A stretch of 64,000 nt of DNA from an uncultured Cocleimonas sp. (GTDB lineage: Bacteria > Pseudomonadota > Gammaproteobacteria > Thiotrichales > Thiotrichaceae). Made by a program: the position numbers and the translations under genes. The stretch is taken from contig NZ_CANLZW010000008.1 of NCBI RefSeq assembly GCF_947495625.1, positions 1 to 64,000 on the forward strand. Direction: 5' to 3'. Positions 27,319 to 35,891 of this stretch are shown here, in pieces; the stretch's first letter is position 1; each line of letters starts with the position of its first letter. The notes beneath the pieces were generated by a model that saw only the letters and a list, made by a program, of their open reading frames with translations, was not told where the DNA came from and did not search any database.

Positions 27319-28047
27319 TTATTTTGGAGCTTCTTGTGCTTCTGTTGCTTTGTTTTCAGGAGCAAGAATGACGCCTTTCACTTCATTGGGTGAAGGAATT
27401 TTATTTACTATATCATTGACTTTTGATGAAACCTGAGTCTCAACTGAATTCGCTTTAACTGGTTGATTTTGCGTATTTTGCGGTAACATTTCTTTAATAG
27501 GTTGCTGTAAAGTCTGTTGGTTTACGTTAGGGTTTGCTAAAGACCTCGGCGCAAAACGAGGTGGGGTTGGCATCATGGGTGCTCTTTGTTGAATTCCAGG
27601 AGCATATTGGTTGTTATTATAATTTCCTCTAGAGCTATAATTCCATGGGCGTTGTTGGTTGTTCCAGTTAAAATTTGGCATATTCCAGTTTGAGCCATTA
27701 TTGTAGCCATTGTTATTGCCCCAATTCATATTTGGCATATTCCAGTTATTACCACCACCATTATTGCCCCAGTTCATGCTTGGCATATTCCAATTGCTGC
27801 CTGAATTATAACCATTTCCGTTTCCATTGCCCCAGTTCATAGAAGGCATATTCCAGCTCGATCCATTGTTATAACCGTTGCCGTTACCCCAGTTCATGCT
27901 CGGCATGTTCCAGTTAGAACCATTATTGTTATAGTAAGGGGCAGCAGAATTATTAGAAAAATAACGTGGGGGATTTGTAACGTTATTGGGTGATGCAAAT
28001 GCAGAGCTTGTTAATAAAATGGAAAAGATCAGTGTTATTTTTTTCAT
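27319..28047 (-). CDS. Secreted Asn/Trp/Gly repeat protein, probable sulfur-globule-type
   Basis: A 242-residue protein with a signal peptide (1-18, ending SSAFA). Residues about 30-135 are tandem units of 15-20 residues built on NWNMPSMNWGN and a Gly/Asn/Tyr spacer, about five copies. The C-terminal half is Pro/Gln-rich and then charged. Such low-complexity Asn/Gly/Trp composition is reminiscent of sulfur globule coat proteins, and the next upstream gene is a better match to that group. AAGGACG lies seven bases before the ATG. I infer a structural envelope role; the sulfur link is tentative. Confidence 0.6.
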   Translation of the reverse strand: MKKITLIFSILLTSSAFASPNNVTNPPRYFSNNSAAPYYNNNGSNWNMPSMNWGNGNGYNNGSSWNMPSMNWGNGNGNGYNSGSNWNMPSMNWGNNGGGNNWNMPNMNWGNNNGYNNGSNWNMPNFNWNNQQRPWNYSSRGNYNNNQYAPGIQQRAPMMPTPPRFAPRSLANPNVNQQTLQQPIKEMLPQNTQNQPVKANSVETQVSSKVNDIVNKIPSPNEVKGVILAPENKATEAQEAPK

Positions 28048-28168
28048 GAGACGTCCTTATAAAATGTACAAAAATTAAAAGATATAAGTGAAAACCTAAG
28101 CGAATAGCCGATAGTCATATTTTTTTTTAAATTGATAGAGCTCGTATATAAATATTAGCATAAGAAAG

Positions 28169-28190
28169 AAGGACTAAAAATTTAGCCCTT
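28169..28190 (-). terminator. Probable terminator after the sulfur globule protein gene
   Basis: On the minus strand AAGGGCTAAA and TTTAGTCCTT form a hairpin with a small loop, followed by CTTTCTTA. The T-run is interrupted, so the call is moderate. Confidence 0.5.
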
Positions 28191-28224
28191 CAATACTAGA
28201 TTTATTTGGGTATCTATTTTTTTA

Positions 28225-28602
28225 TTATTGCGCAGGAGCAACAGGGGCCTGTGGGTAGGCATATCCGCCATTGGGAGGCATGTAGCCATAAGGCGCTTGG
28301 TTATTATATCCGTATGGATTCATTCCATATCCACCGTTAGGCATTCCATAGCCACGATTATATCCGCCGTAATTACCGCCCCAGTTGTTTCCACCCCAAT
28401 TATTATCGTCCCAGGAATCCATAAACTCTTCCATCCAATACATGGGGGTCCATTCTGGCCAGTCACTTTCATCCCAGTAAGGGCCGTTAGGTCCCATTTT
28501 CCACTCGCCATTATTGCCTCCAAAAAAATCTGAAGCATGTGTAGCTGGTGTTACTAAGAAACTTGCCATAAATAAGGTGGCTATTAGCATTAACTTTTTC
28601 AT
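28225..28602 (-). CDS. Sulfur globule-type envelope protein
   Basis: A 125-residue protein with a signal peptide (1-23, ATHA-S). A Trp-rich segment WKMGPNGPYWDESDWPEW, then TPMYWMEEFMDSWDDNNW, is followed by a Gly/Tyr/Asn/Pro tail (GGYNRGYGMPNGGYGMNPYGY). This arrangement matches what I recall of the small Gly/Tyr/Asn-rich proteins that coat periplasmic sulfur globules in Thiotrichales and purple sulfur bacteria. AAGGAGAT gives a strong ribosome binding site. It would act in the periplasm around stored sulfur. A second repeat-rich secreted protein is encoded downstream on the same strand. Confidence 0.7.
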   Translation of the reverse strand: MKKLMLIATLFMASFLVTPATHASDFFGGNNGEWKMGPNGPYWDESDWPEWTPMYWMEEFMDSWDDNNWGGNNWGGNYGGYNRGYGMPNGGYGMNPYGYNNQAPYGYMPPNGGYAYPQAPVAPAQ

Positions 28603-28746
28603 GATGATCTCCTTGTCTTAAAGTTATAAAAGTATTGTGCAATACAATTAGTATATATGTATATACTAATATAGAGATAGAAATCATGAGTTTTGTCAAT
28701 AAAACAGGCATAATTCGCATTTTATTTTAACAGCGAATAATTATTA

Positions 28747-29433
28747 ATGAATATCACGCGAGAAAATATTCCTATTATTACTATCGATGGTCCTGCAGGT
28801 TCAGGTAAAGGGACGATATCTCAATCAATCGCTACTCGATTAGGCTGGAATCTTCTGGATAGTGGGGCTTTGTACCGACTTGTAGGTTTGGCAGCGCATA
28901 TAAAAGAGGTTGAATTAGATGATGATGAGGCACTAAGTCTTATAGCTCGTGACTTAGATGTAAGTTTCAAGCCTGGAGATAGCGGTATCGTAGATATTAT
29001 TCTTGATAACAATACTGTCACAAATGACATTCGGACCGAAGAGGCGGGAGCTGCAGCCTCTAAAGTAGCAGCTGTTTCTGGTGTTAGAAAGGCCTTGCTT
29101 GAACGTCAAAGACAATTTCAAACGGAACCAGGTTTGGTTGCAGATGGAAGAGATATGGGTACGGTTGTTTTCCCCACGGCTAAAATTAAGATATTCCTTA
29201 CTGCTAGCGCTGAAATTCGTGCAGAACGCCGTCTTAATCAGTTGAAACAACAAGGGATAAATGCTAACCTGCGCGGCTTGATTCGTGATATTGAAGAACG
29301 CGACGCCCGCGATACTAATCGTAAGGATGCGCCACTGATTCCTGCAGAAGATGCCATTATTATTGATACCAGTACTATGAGTATCGGTGAGGTTGTAAAT
29401 ACTGTGATGGAAGCGGTTGAAAAAGTCTACTAA
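28747..29433 (+). CDS. cmk: Cytidylate kinase
   Basis: It phosphorylates CMP/dCMP with ATP in pyrimidine nucleotide synthesis. It has 228 residues, the usual length. The P-loop is TIDGPAGSGKGTISQ; LDSGALYRLVGL and GRDMGTVVFPTAKIKIFLTA, with the conserved Arg of the NMP-binding site, are present. Adjacent to rpsA as in many gammaproteobacteria. No clear Shine-Dalgarno is visible before the ATG. Confidence 0.97.
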   Translation: MNITRENIPIITIDGPAGSGKGTISQSIATRLGWNLLDSGALYRLVGLAAHIKEVELDDDEALSLIARDLDVSFKPGDSGIVDIILDNNTVTNDIRTEEAGAAASKVAAVSGVRKALLERQRQFQTEPGLVADGRDMGTVVFPTAKIKIFLTASAEIRAERRLNQLKQQGINANLRGLIRDIEERDARDTNRKDAPLIPAEDAIIIDTSTMSIGEVVNTVMEAVEKVY

Positions 29434-29617
29434 TTACACATCATATTTAATCAGAATTTTAAAAAATAGTGGTCCTTAAAAGCCCGATAGAAAACAGAAG
29501 TAACTATCTTTATGTATCGCTATTTAATGAACACCTTATGTCTATCAATACTGATTGGCGAAGGTTTAATTTAACCGTTTAGTATGGGTTTACTAACGTA
29601 TATATAGGTTTTATACC

Positions 29618-31282
29618 ATGAGTGAAAGTTTTGCGGAGTTATTTGAAGAAAGTCTAACGTATATCGAGATGACCCCTGGGTCTTTGATTACTGCAACTAT
29701 CGTTGACGTAACTCCAGATTTTGTAACAGTAAGTGCAGGCCTTAAGTCAGAAGGCGTAATCCCAGCAGAGCAATTTAAAAACGAAGCAGGCGAATTGGTT
29801 GCTGAAGTTGGCGATGTTGTTGAAGTTGCACTAGAAAGTGTTGAAGATGGATTTGGTGAAACCAAATTATCTCGCGAGAAAGCCCGTCGCCTACGCGCTT
29901 GGGAAATTCTTGACGAAGCACTAACAAACGATGAAATTATTACAGGTGTGATTACTGGCAAAGTTAAAGGTGGTTTCACCGTTGAACTTGGCGATATTCG
30001 TGCCTTCCTTCCTGGTTCATTAGTTGATGTACGTCCAGTACGTGATACAGCTTACCTAGAAGGCAAAGAACTAGAATTCAAACTTATCAAACTTGACCAG
30101 AAGCGTAACAACGTTGTTGTTTCTCGTCGTGCAGTTGTTGAAGATGAATACAGTGTTGAACGTGAAGCACTTCTTGAAAGCATTGAAGAAGGTAAGCAAA
30201 TCAAAGGTGTTGTTAAGAACCTTACTGATTACGGCGCGTTCATTGATCTTGGTGGCATTGACGGTTTACTTCATATCACTGACATGGCTTGGAAGCGTGT
30301 TAAGCACCCTTCTGAAGTTCTTGAAATCGGTTCTGAAATCGACGTATTGGTTCTTAAGTTCGACAAAGAAAAGAGCCGCGTATCACTGGGTCTTAAGCAA
30401 ATGGGTGATGATCCATGGCAAGATCTTGTACGTCGTTACCCTGTTAACACTGTTCTTACAGGTAAAGTTAGCAATCTAACAGACTACGGTTGTTTCGTTG
30501 AAATTGAAGATGGTGTTGAAGGTCTTGTTCACGTATCTGAAATGGATTGGACAAACAAGAATGTTAACCCAGCTAAAGTTGTAACACTTGGCGATGAAGT
30601 TGAAGTAATGATCCTTGAGATTGATGCTGATCGTCGTCGTATCTCTCTTGGTATGAAGCAATGTAAAGCGAATCCTTGGGATGAGTTTGCTAAGACTGCA
30701 ACTAAAGGCGAGAAAGTAAAAGGTGTTATCAAGTCAATTACTGACTTCGGTATCTTTATCGGTCTTGATGGCGGAATTGATGGCTTGGTTCACTTGTCTG
30801 ATATCTCTTGGAATGTTCCTGGTGAAGAAGCAGTACGTGATTATAAGAAAGGCGATGAAGTTGAAGCGACTATTCTTGCGATTGATCCTGAGCGTGAGCG
30901 TATTTCTCTTGGTGTTAAGCAGATGGATCAAGATCCATTCTCACTATTTGTTGCAGCTAACGAGAAGGGCAGTATCGTAAAAGGAACTGTTACTGAAGTT
31001 ACTCCTAAGATGGTTAAGATTGATCTTGGCGAAAACATCGAAGGCGTATTACGTGCATCAGAAATTTCACGTGATCGTATCGAAGATGCATCTACAGTAA
31101 TGAGTGTTGGTGATGCAGTAGAAGCTAAGTTCATGGGTGTTGATCGTAAGACTCGTGCAATTAATCTTTCTATCAAAGCTAAAGACTACGCTGAAGAAGC
31201 AGAAGTAATGAAAGAGTACAGTTCAGCTTCAGCTACAACAGGTACTTTAGGTGATATCTTTAAAGAGCAGTTGGATAAGTAA
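29618..31282 (+). CDS. rpsA: Ribosomal protein bS1
   Basis: A 554-residue protein with six S1 RNA-binding domains (starting near 20, 105, 190, 277, 364 and 450), for example [25 protein letters not shown] and [17 protein letters not shown]1 recruits mRNA to the 30S subunit. The ATG lacks a normal Shine-Dalgarno (GGTTTTATACC before it) and is preceded by a 184-base leader, consistent with the autoregulated, SD-poor start known for E. coli rpsA. A strong intrinsic terminator follows. Confidence 0.97.
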   Translation: MSESFAELFEESLTYIEMTPGSLITATIVDVTPDFVTVSAGLKSEGVIPAEQFKNEAGELVAEVGDVVEVALESVEDGFGETKLSREKARRLRAWEILDEALTNDEIITGVITGKVKGGFTVELGDIRAFLPGSLVDVRPVRDTAYLEGKELEFKLIKLDQKRNNVVVSRRAVVEDEYSVEREALLESIEEGKQIKGVVKNLTDYGAFIDLGGIDGLLHITDMAWKRVKHPSEVLEIGSEIDVLVLKFDKEKSRVSLGLKQMGDDPWQDLVRRYPVNTVLTGKVSNLTDYGCFVEIEDGVEGLVHVSEMDWTNKNVNPAKVVTLGDEVEVMILEIDADRRRISLGMKQCKANPWDEFAKTATKGEKVKGVIKSITDFGIFIGLDGGIDGLVHLSDISWNVPGEEAVRDYKKGDEVEATILAIDPERERISLGVKQMDQDPFSLFVAANEKGSIVKGTVTEVTPKMVKIDLGENIEGVLRASEISRDRIEDASTVMSVGDAVEAKFMGVDRKTRAINLSIKAKDYAEEAEVMKEYSSASATTGTLGDIFKEQLDK

Positions 31283-31320
31283 ACTTTAATATTTAAGTTT
31301 ATTTATTAAACGTCACACAG

Positions 31321-31357
31321 AAGCCGATTATGTTTATACATAATCGGCTTTTTTTAT
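31321..31357 (+). terminator. Intrinsic terminator of rpsA
   Basis: AAGCCGATTATG, a six-base loop and CATAATCGGCTT form a 12-bp perfect stem followed by a T-run. Confidence 0.93.
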
Positions 31358-31468
31358 GTAAATTCAGTTGCTTATTAAATTTTGTCGACTATTATGTAAG
31401 TCATAATTAATAATAAAATAACATTTTCTGTCTATTAATAGATCGTCTGAAATGCAGGGAGAGCATAA

Positions 31469-31774
31469 ATGACCAAATCAGAAATTATAAATATACTTGC
31501 GAGAAAACAGAGTCACTTAAGTAGTAAAGATATAGAACTATCAGTAAAGATTTTATTGGACCAGATTAGCGATACTTTAACCAGTGGTGAAAGAATCGAG
31601 ATACGAGGTTTTGGTAGTTTTTCATTACATCATAGAACGGCGAGAAAAGGGCGTAATCCAAAAACAGGAGAACAAGTTCAATTATCACCAAAGCATGTGC
31701 CACATTTTAAACCGGGCAAAGAAATGCGTGAACGTGTTAATGAAAACAAAGATAATTTTCCTATTCAAGATTAG
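31469..31774 (+). CDS. ihfB: Integration host factor subunit beta
   Basis: A DNA-bending protein of the HU/IHF family, 101 residues. The signature [22 protein letters not shown] in the arm region and the start [14 protein letters not shown] are typical of IHF-beta. GGGAG precedes the ATG. Its position after rpsA is the standard gammaproteobacterial order. The lapA gene that often follows is missing; the next start codon is that of lapB. Confidence 0.95.
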   Translation: MTKSEIINILARKQSHLSSKDIELSVKILLDQISDTLTSGERIEIRGFGSFSLHHRTARKGRNPKTGEQVQLSPKHVPHFKPGKEMRERVNENKDNFPIQD

Positions 31775-31781
31775 TTCAATG

Positions 31782-31813
31782 ACTTAAAGTGATTTTTCAC
31801 TTTAAGTTTTTTT
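31782..31813 (+). terminator. Intrinsic terminator of ihfB
   Basis: ACTTAAAGTGA, TTTT and TCACTTTAAGT form an 11-bp stem followed by a T-run. It separates ihfB from the lapB start codon at 31851. Confidence 0.9.
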
Positions 31814-31850
31814 GCATTTAAAAACTGCAACCTACAGATCGGATATATAA

Positions 31851-33034
31851 ATGGTAGAGATACTCTTCTTACTACTTCCGCTTGCTTTTTATTCGGGCTG
31901 GAGAGCAGCGCGTAAAAGCTTGCAAAGTAATCAAAAAAAAAAGCACAACTATCTGATAGTTTCGTAAAAGGTGTTAATCACTTATTGAGTGAAGAGCCAG
32001 ACAAGGCGCTGGAAGTTTTCCTCAATTACCCTGATATCGATGAATACACCGCTGAAACATTTCAACTACTAGGTAATTTGTTTCGAGATCGAGGCGAAGT
32101 CGATAGAGCTTTGCGCGTTCATCAAAACGTGATTGCTCGTTCTAATTTAAATGCCAAGCAAAAACAGAAAGCCATGTACGCTTTAGGGCAGGACTTCTTC
32201 GCTGCCGGTATGCTGGATAGATCAGAAAGTGTCTTTCAAGAGCTACTTGAAAGTAACGTAAAGTGGATATCAAAATCTGATATATGTTCATCTCTCAGAA
32301 CTATCTATGAGCAAACACAAGAGTGGCAAAAAGCCGTCGAGGCTACGGATTGTGTTAAGCAAAATACCAAAAAATCTGACGATTCAAATAATCTTATAAA
32401 TAACGATAGTCTGATTTCACATTATTACTGTGAATTAGCTGATCAGGCACTTAGAGAAGGAAATCTGCATGAGGTAGATGGTTATATTGCCAAAGCTAAA
32501 AAGGCTTATAAATCATCAACACGTTTGATGACCCTACAAGGTGATGTAGCACTTCATCAAAAGCAATATAAACAAGCTTTGAAGCATTATTTGAAAGCAG
32601 TCCAGGAGGACAGTCGCTTATTAAACATGCTGTCTACAAAAATTGAAGAAACGGCAAATCAAACAGGAGATATGCCTTTTGTTCAGGATTCACTATTAAA
32701 GTTGTTCAAAAAGCATAAAGATAAGGCTATTTTTGAAGTAATACTCTCGCTGTCGACTAAATATGAATTAACGACCGATGTTGATACTTTGATTGCTGAT
32801 ACCTTGCCAACAGAGAAGCTTAATATTGAGTCGATCTATAGAGCAACAGAATATATCAATGCCAGAAAAGGGGAGTTTCAACCTGAAAAAGGAATGCTTC
32901 TGGTCAATCAATCGTTAGGAAATTATCTTAAAGGATCTCCTGCGTTCCGTTGTGAACATTGCGGCTATAAGATGCATGATTATTTATGGCGTTGTCCAGC
33001 CTGTCACCATTGGGATACAGTAGAGCATGCTTAA
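31851..33034 (+). CDS. lapB: LPS assembly protein LapB (YciM), frameshifted at an A10 tract
   Basis: LapB is an inner-membrane-anchored TPR protein that controls LpxC turnover. ATG 31851 encodes the expected anchor MVEILFLLLPLAFYSGWRAARKS, but this frame stops at 31965-31967. The rest of the protein (AQLSDSFVKGVNHLLSEEPDKAL onward) continues in another frame after the ten A residues at 31933-31942; one extra A, or a -1 slip, restores a complete protein of about 394 residues. TPR repeats fill the middle, and the C-terminus has the rubredoxin-like CEHCGY and CPACHHW zinc site. It is a sequencing error, a real mutation or a programmed slippage; the sequence alone cannot decide. Confidence 0.85.
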
Positions 33035-33077
33035 CGTTTAGCTCTATAATAAATTTTAACTTAATTAGATAATCACC

Positions 33078-33108
33078 TAAAAAATGCCTATAAGTAGGGG
33101 GGTGACTT
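33078..33108 (+). repeat. Copy of the intergenic repeat
   Basis: An A-run, TG and CCTATAAGTAGGGGGGTGAC then TTTC: a consensus copy. It sits between lapB and pyrF, both on the plus strand, about 45 bases before the pyrF start. Confidence 0.88.
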
Positions 33109-33152
33109 TCTTTATAATTACAAATATATAAACACTACTTTGAGAATGCGTC

Positions 33153-33854
33153 ATGCCTAATAAGCTATCTAGTAAATTAATAATCGCCCTTGATTTCCCA
33201 AATAAGAAACAAGCCATACAGTTTATCAAACCGCTTTCACCAGAGAATTGTAAACTTAAAGTGGGTTTCGAACTATTTGTTGCGGCAGGTCCGGACTTTG
33301 TAAAACACTTGGTCGATAAAGGTTTTGATGTTTTTCTTGACCTGAAATTTCATGATATTCCCAACACGGTTGCATCAGCTTGCAGAAGTGCAGCAGATTT
33401 GGGTGTGTGGATGATGAATGTACATGCCAGTGGCGGACAAAAGATGATGCTTGCAGCGAAACAGGCGCTTGAAGAAACAGATTCAAATGCCAAGCTGATT
33501 GCAGTAACGGTTTTGACCTCAATGGATAAAGAGCAGTTGGCAAGCACGAATATTACTTTATCTCCGGAAGAGCAAGTAAAGCATTTAGCCAGGTTAACCA
33601 AGGCTTCTACTTTGGATGGGATTGTTTGTTCGGCGAGAGAAGCAAAAATGCTTAGAGAGACGTTGGGACCAGATTTTTTGTTGGTAACACCTGGAATAAG
33701 ACCCACAGGTTCAGATCAGGGAGATCAGCATCGTGTGATGACTCCTGCGGATGCAAATGCTGATGGTGTTAGTTATATAGTAGTTGGCAGACCGATAACT
33801 CAATCAGACAATCCGTTAGCGGTGATTGATCAAATAAATCTGGATATGCAATGA
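33153..33854 (+). CDS. pyrF: Orotidine 5'-phosphate decarboxylase
   Basis: It decarboxylates OMP to UMP, the last step of de novo pyrimidine synthesis. A 233-residue TIM barrel with IIALDFPNK at the first strand, the catalytic VFLDLKFHDIPNTV with the Asp-Lys-Asp array, and the phosphate-binding LVTPGIRP and YIVVGRPIT. It follows lapB as in E. coli and many relatives, with an intergenic repeat copy between them. Confidence 0.97.
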   Translation: MPNKLSSKLIIALDFPNKKQAIQFIKPLSPENCKLKVGFELFVAAGPDFVKHLVDKGFDVFLDLKFHDIPNTVASACRSAADLGVWMMNVHASGGQKMMLAAKQALEETDSNAKLIAVTVLTSMDKEQLASTNITLSPEEQVKHLARLTKASTLDGIVCSAREAKMLRETLGPDFLLVTPGIRPTGSDQGDQHRVMTPADANADGVSYIVVGRPITQSDNPLAVIDQINLDMQ

Positions 33855-33891
33855 GATAGTTGAGAAAAATTATAAAATAATTGAAAAGAGA

Positions 33892-34740
33892 TTACTCTAG
33901 CTCTCGATGTTGAACAATCACAGCATCTTTATAAATAGTTTCAAAATGCCTAGCCAGCTTTTCTATTAAGTACACCGATCTATGGTGACCACCCGTACAA
34001 CCAATAGAGATAGTTAAATAGGCTCTTTGACTGGAAATGATTCTAGGTATCCACTTTTCGATAAAATACTTCAGGTCATTTTCCATTTCATTGACGATGT
34101 CATGAGATGATAACCAATCAGAAACTTCTGTTTCTAAGCCAGTATGTGTGCGTAATTCAGGTATCCAGTAGGGATTAGGTAGGCAGCGAACATCAAATAA
34201 ATAATCAGAATCTCTTGGTGTGCCATGCTTAAATCCAAAAGACTGAAACATTAGCGATAATGATTGTTGTTTTGTATTGCAAACTCTTGAGGTTATTTTT
34301 GACGCCAGTTCGTAAATATTGGTTGTGCTGGTATCGATTTGAATATCAGCTATTTCTCTTATAGGTGCAATCAAATCATATTCTTTAAGTATTGCTTCTC
34401 TGAGTGTTGTTTCTGAGTTACTTAAGGGATGTTTTCTGCGAGTTTCGTCATAACGTTTGATCAGAACTGATTTGCCGGCATACAAATAAATCACATCTGT
34501 TCTAAATCTTTTCTTTAATTTTGCCACCATTTCTGGCAATTTTTTTAGGTATTTTTTTCCACTACGTATATCTACACCAATGGCAATTTTTTGATGCTTT
34601 AACAGACGATCTGTTTCAAATACGTTTTCAAATAACTCAAGTGGAAGATTATCGATGCAATAGTAACCCTGGTCTTCAAGTGTATGAAGTACTTGTGTTT
34701 TTCCTGCTCCGGACATTCCACTTGCTATAATAATATGCAT
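33892..34740 (-). CDS. rapZ: RNase adapter / nucleotide-binding protein RapZ
   Basis: A 282-residue protein with Walker A SGMSGAGKTQ, GVDIRSGKK and the C-terminal domain with IGCTGGHHRSVYLIEKL, which in RapZ binds an amino-sugar and RNA. In E. coli RapZ governs GlmS levels through the sRNA GlmZ and RNase E. Its start codon overlaps the ptsN stop (TAATG). Last gene of the kds-lpt-rpoN operon; it meets pyrF tail to tail with 37 bases between them. Confidence 0.95.
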   Translation of the reverse strand: MHIIIASGMSGAGKTQVLHTLEDQGYYCIDNLPLELFENVFETDRLLKHQKIAIGVDIRSGKKYLKKLPEMVAKLKKRFRTDVIYLYAGKSVLIKRYDETRRKHPLSNSETTLREAILKEYDLIAPIREIADIQIDTSTTNIYELASKITSRVCNTKQQSLSLMFQSFGFKHGTPRDSDYLFDVRCLPNPYWIPELRTHTGLETEVSDWLSSHDIVNEMENDLKYFIEKWIPRIISSQRAYLTISIGCTGGHHRSVYLIEKLARHFETIYKDAVIVQHRELE

Positions 34741-35213
34741 TACGCGTTCTCTAAATTAAAAAACTTATCAAAATACTGTGCGACTAATTCTGCATTTTCT
34801 GACTTTAACATCGAGTCTAGTTCTTTATCTTTAAGAAGTTTTCTGTAGTAGTCAGAAAGCATTGCTGAACATTCTTTTTGCTGCTTGTTAGGGACTAAAA
34901 TGGCTAAAAAGAGTTTAATGTCTTTTTTGTCAGCACTATTTAGACTTAATCCTTGTTTAACAACTAATAGCGCTGCTCTAGGATTGGTTATTTCTACATG
35001 CGCTCTTGGGAGAGCTATGCCGTTACCGATATATGTATCACCTAATTTTTCGCGTGATACCAGTGCATCAAAAATTTGATTTTTAGTAACTTCTTTTTGA
35101 CCTTTTTCAAGTAACTCGGTTAAAGCATCGAATACACACTTCTTGCTTTCAATTTTTTTTACGAAGGCGACTCTCTCGGGTACTAAAAGTGGAAGTCTTT
35201 GGTTATCTGTCAT
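34740..35213 (-). CDS. ptsN: PTS-Ntr enzyme IIA, altered phosphorylation site
   Basis: A 157-residue PTS EIIA type-2 protein, normally phosphorylated on a His in a G-N-G-I-A-x-P-H motif (E. coli His73) and controlling potassium and nitrogen metabolism. Here the motif reads YIGNGIALPRAHVEI: Arg occupies the expected His position, and a His appears two residues later. The rest of the fold is normal (FLAILVPNKQQ). It could be phosphorylated on the displaced His, or act without phosphorylation. The order rpoN-hpf-ptsN-rapZ is conserved. Confidence 0.9.
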   Translation of the reverse strand: MTDNQRLPLLVPERVAFVKKIESKKCVFDALTELLEKGQKEVTKNQIFDALVSREKLGDTYIGNGIALPRAHVEITNPRAALLVVKQGLSLNSADKKDIKLFLAILVPNKQQKECSAMLSDYYRKLLKDKELDSMLKSENAELVAQYFDKFFNLENA

Positions 35214-35358
35214 GCACTATTAATCCCTATGAGATTTTATATTTATTGAGGCTTGTTAATCTTTGATATTACAGAATATTTTATAGTGATTCTATTACAA
35301 TAGAATGAAACGGGTTATTGTTTTTAAATTTTGAAGAATATCGATTATTTTTATAATT

Positions 35359-35393
35359 CAAAATGCCCCTTATAATTTCTATAAGAGGCATTT
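35359..35393 (-). terminator. Probable terminator or attenuator after hpf
   Basis: On the minus strand AAATGCC, CTTATA, a loop, TATAAG and GGCATTTT make an almost perfect stem with one mismatch, ending in a short T-run. It would reduce read-through from rpoN-hpf into ptsN-rapZ. Confidence 0.65.
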
Positions 35394-35440
35394 GTTAAAG
35401 CGTTGTTTTAAAATGAATTGAAGCTGTTAGATCTAAAGCT

Positions 35441-35776
35441 TCAAGCGAACTGATCCATAACTATGTTTCTATGGTTTCCTTCATTTCTATGATGACTTCG
35501 TATCTTTTCTTTATGCTTAAGAATCTGACGGTCTAGTTTGTCAGCGAGTGAGTCGATTGCTGCGTACATATCCTGTTCATCAGCATCTGCAAATATATGA
35601 TTACCACTTACATTTATAGAGGCCTCAGCCTTATTGTGGTGTTTTTGAACTTCTAAGATGACATGAATGCTGAGAACTTGATCAAAATGACGCTTTAAGC
35701 GTGTTACTTTTTCCCGTATATAGTTATTAAGTAATGGGGTTACGTCAATGTGATGACCAGTAATATCTAATTGCAT
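35441..35776 (-). CDS. hpf: Ribosome hibernation promoting factor
   Basis: The 111-residue form starting MQLDITGHHIDVTPLL was chosen because AGGAG lies eight bases before the ATG at 35776; the frame opens six codons earlier. It matches the short HPF/YfiA group (E. coli HPF is 95 residues): EDxDMYAAIDSLADKLDRQI near residue 70. It stabilises inactive ribosomes in stationary phase. Encoded directly after rpoN as usual. Confidence 0.95.
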   Translation of the reverse strand: MQLDITGHHIDVTPLLNNYIREKVTRLKRHFDQVLSIHVILEVQKHHNKAEASINVSGNHIFADADEQDMYAAIDSLADKLDRQILKHKEKIRSHHRNEGNHRNIVMDQFA

Positions 35777-35891
35777 ATTTTTCACTCCTATCATTGAGGT
35801 TGTTGCGATTCTTAACCTGAAAGCCCTTTCAGTAGATCGCTGTGTGAAGCTATTGATACTTGTACTATCTTTTATTTAAATAGTTGAACTC

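Noticed and set aside
29611-29979. 122-residue minus-strand open frame over the start of rpsA
   Set aside because: Antisense shadow of S1 with Ser/Arg-rich translation and no recognisable domain.
31778-31850. A lapA gene between ihfB and lapB
   Set aside because: Only a terminator and 37 bases of leader lie between the two genes; there is no room for lapA.
31985-33034. lapB beginning at TTG 31985 as a complete gene
   Set aside because: The preceding sequence encodes the conserved LapB anchor in another frame; starting at the TTG would lose the membrane segment.
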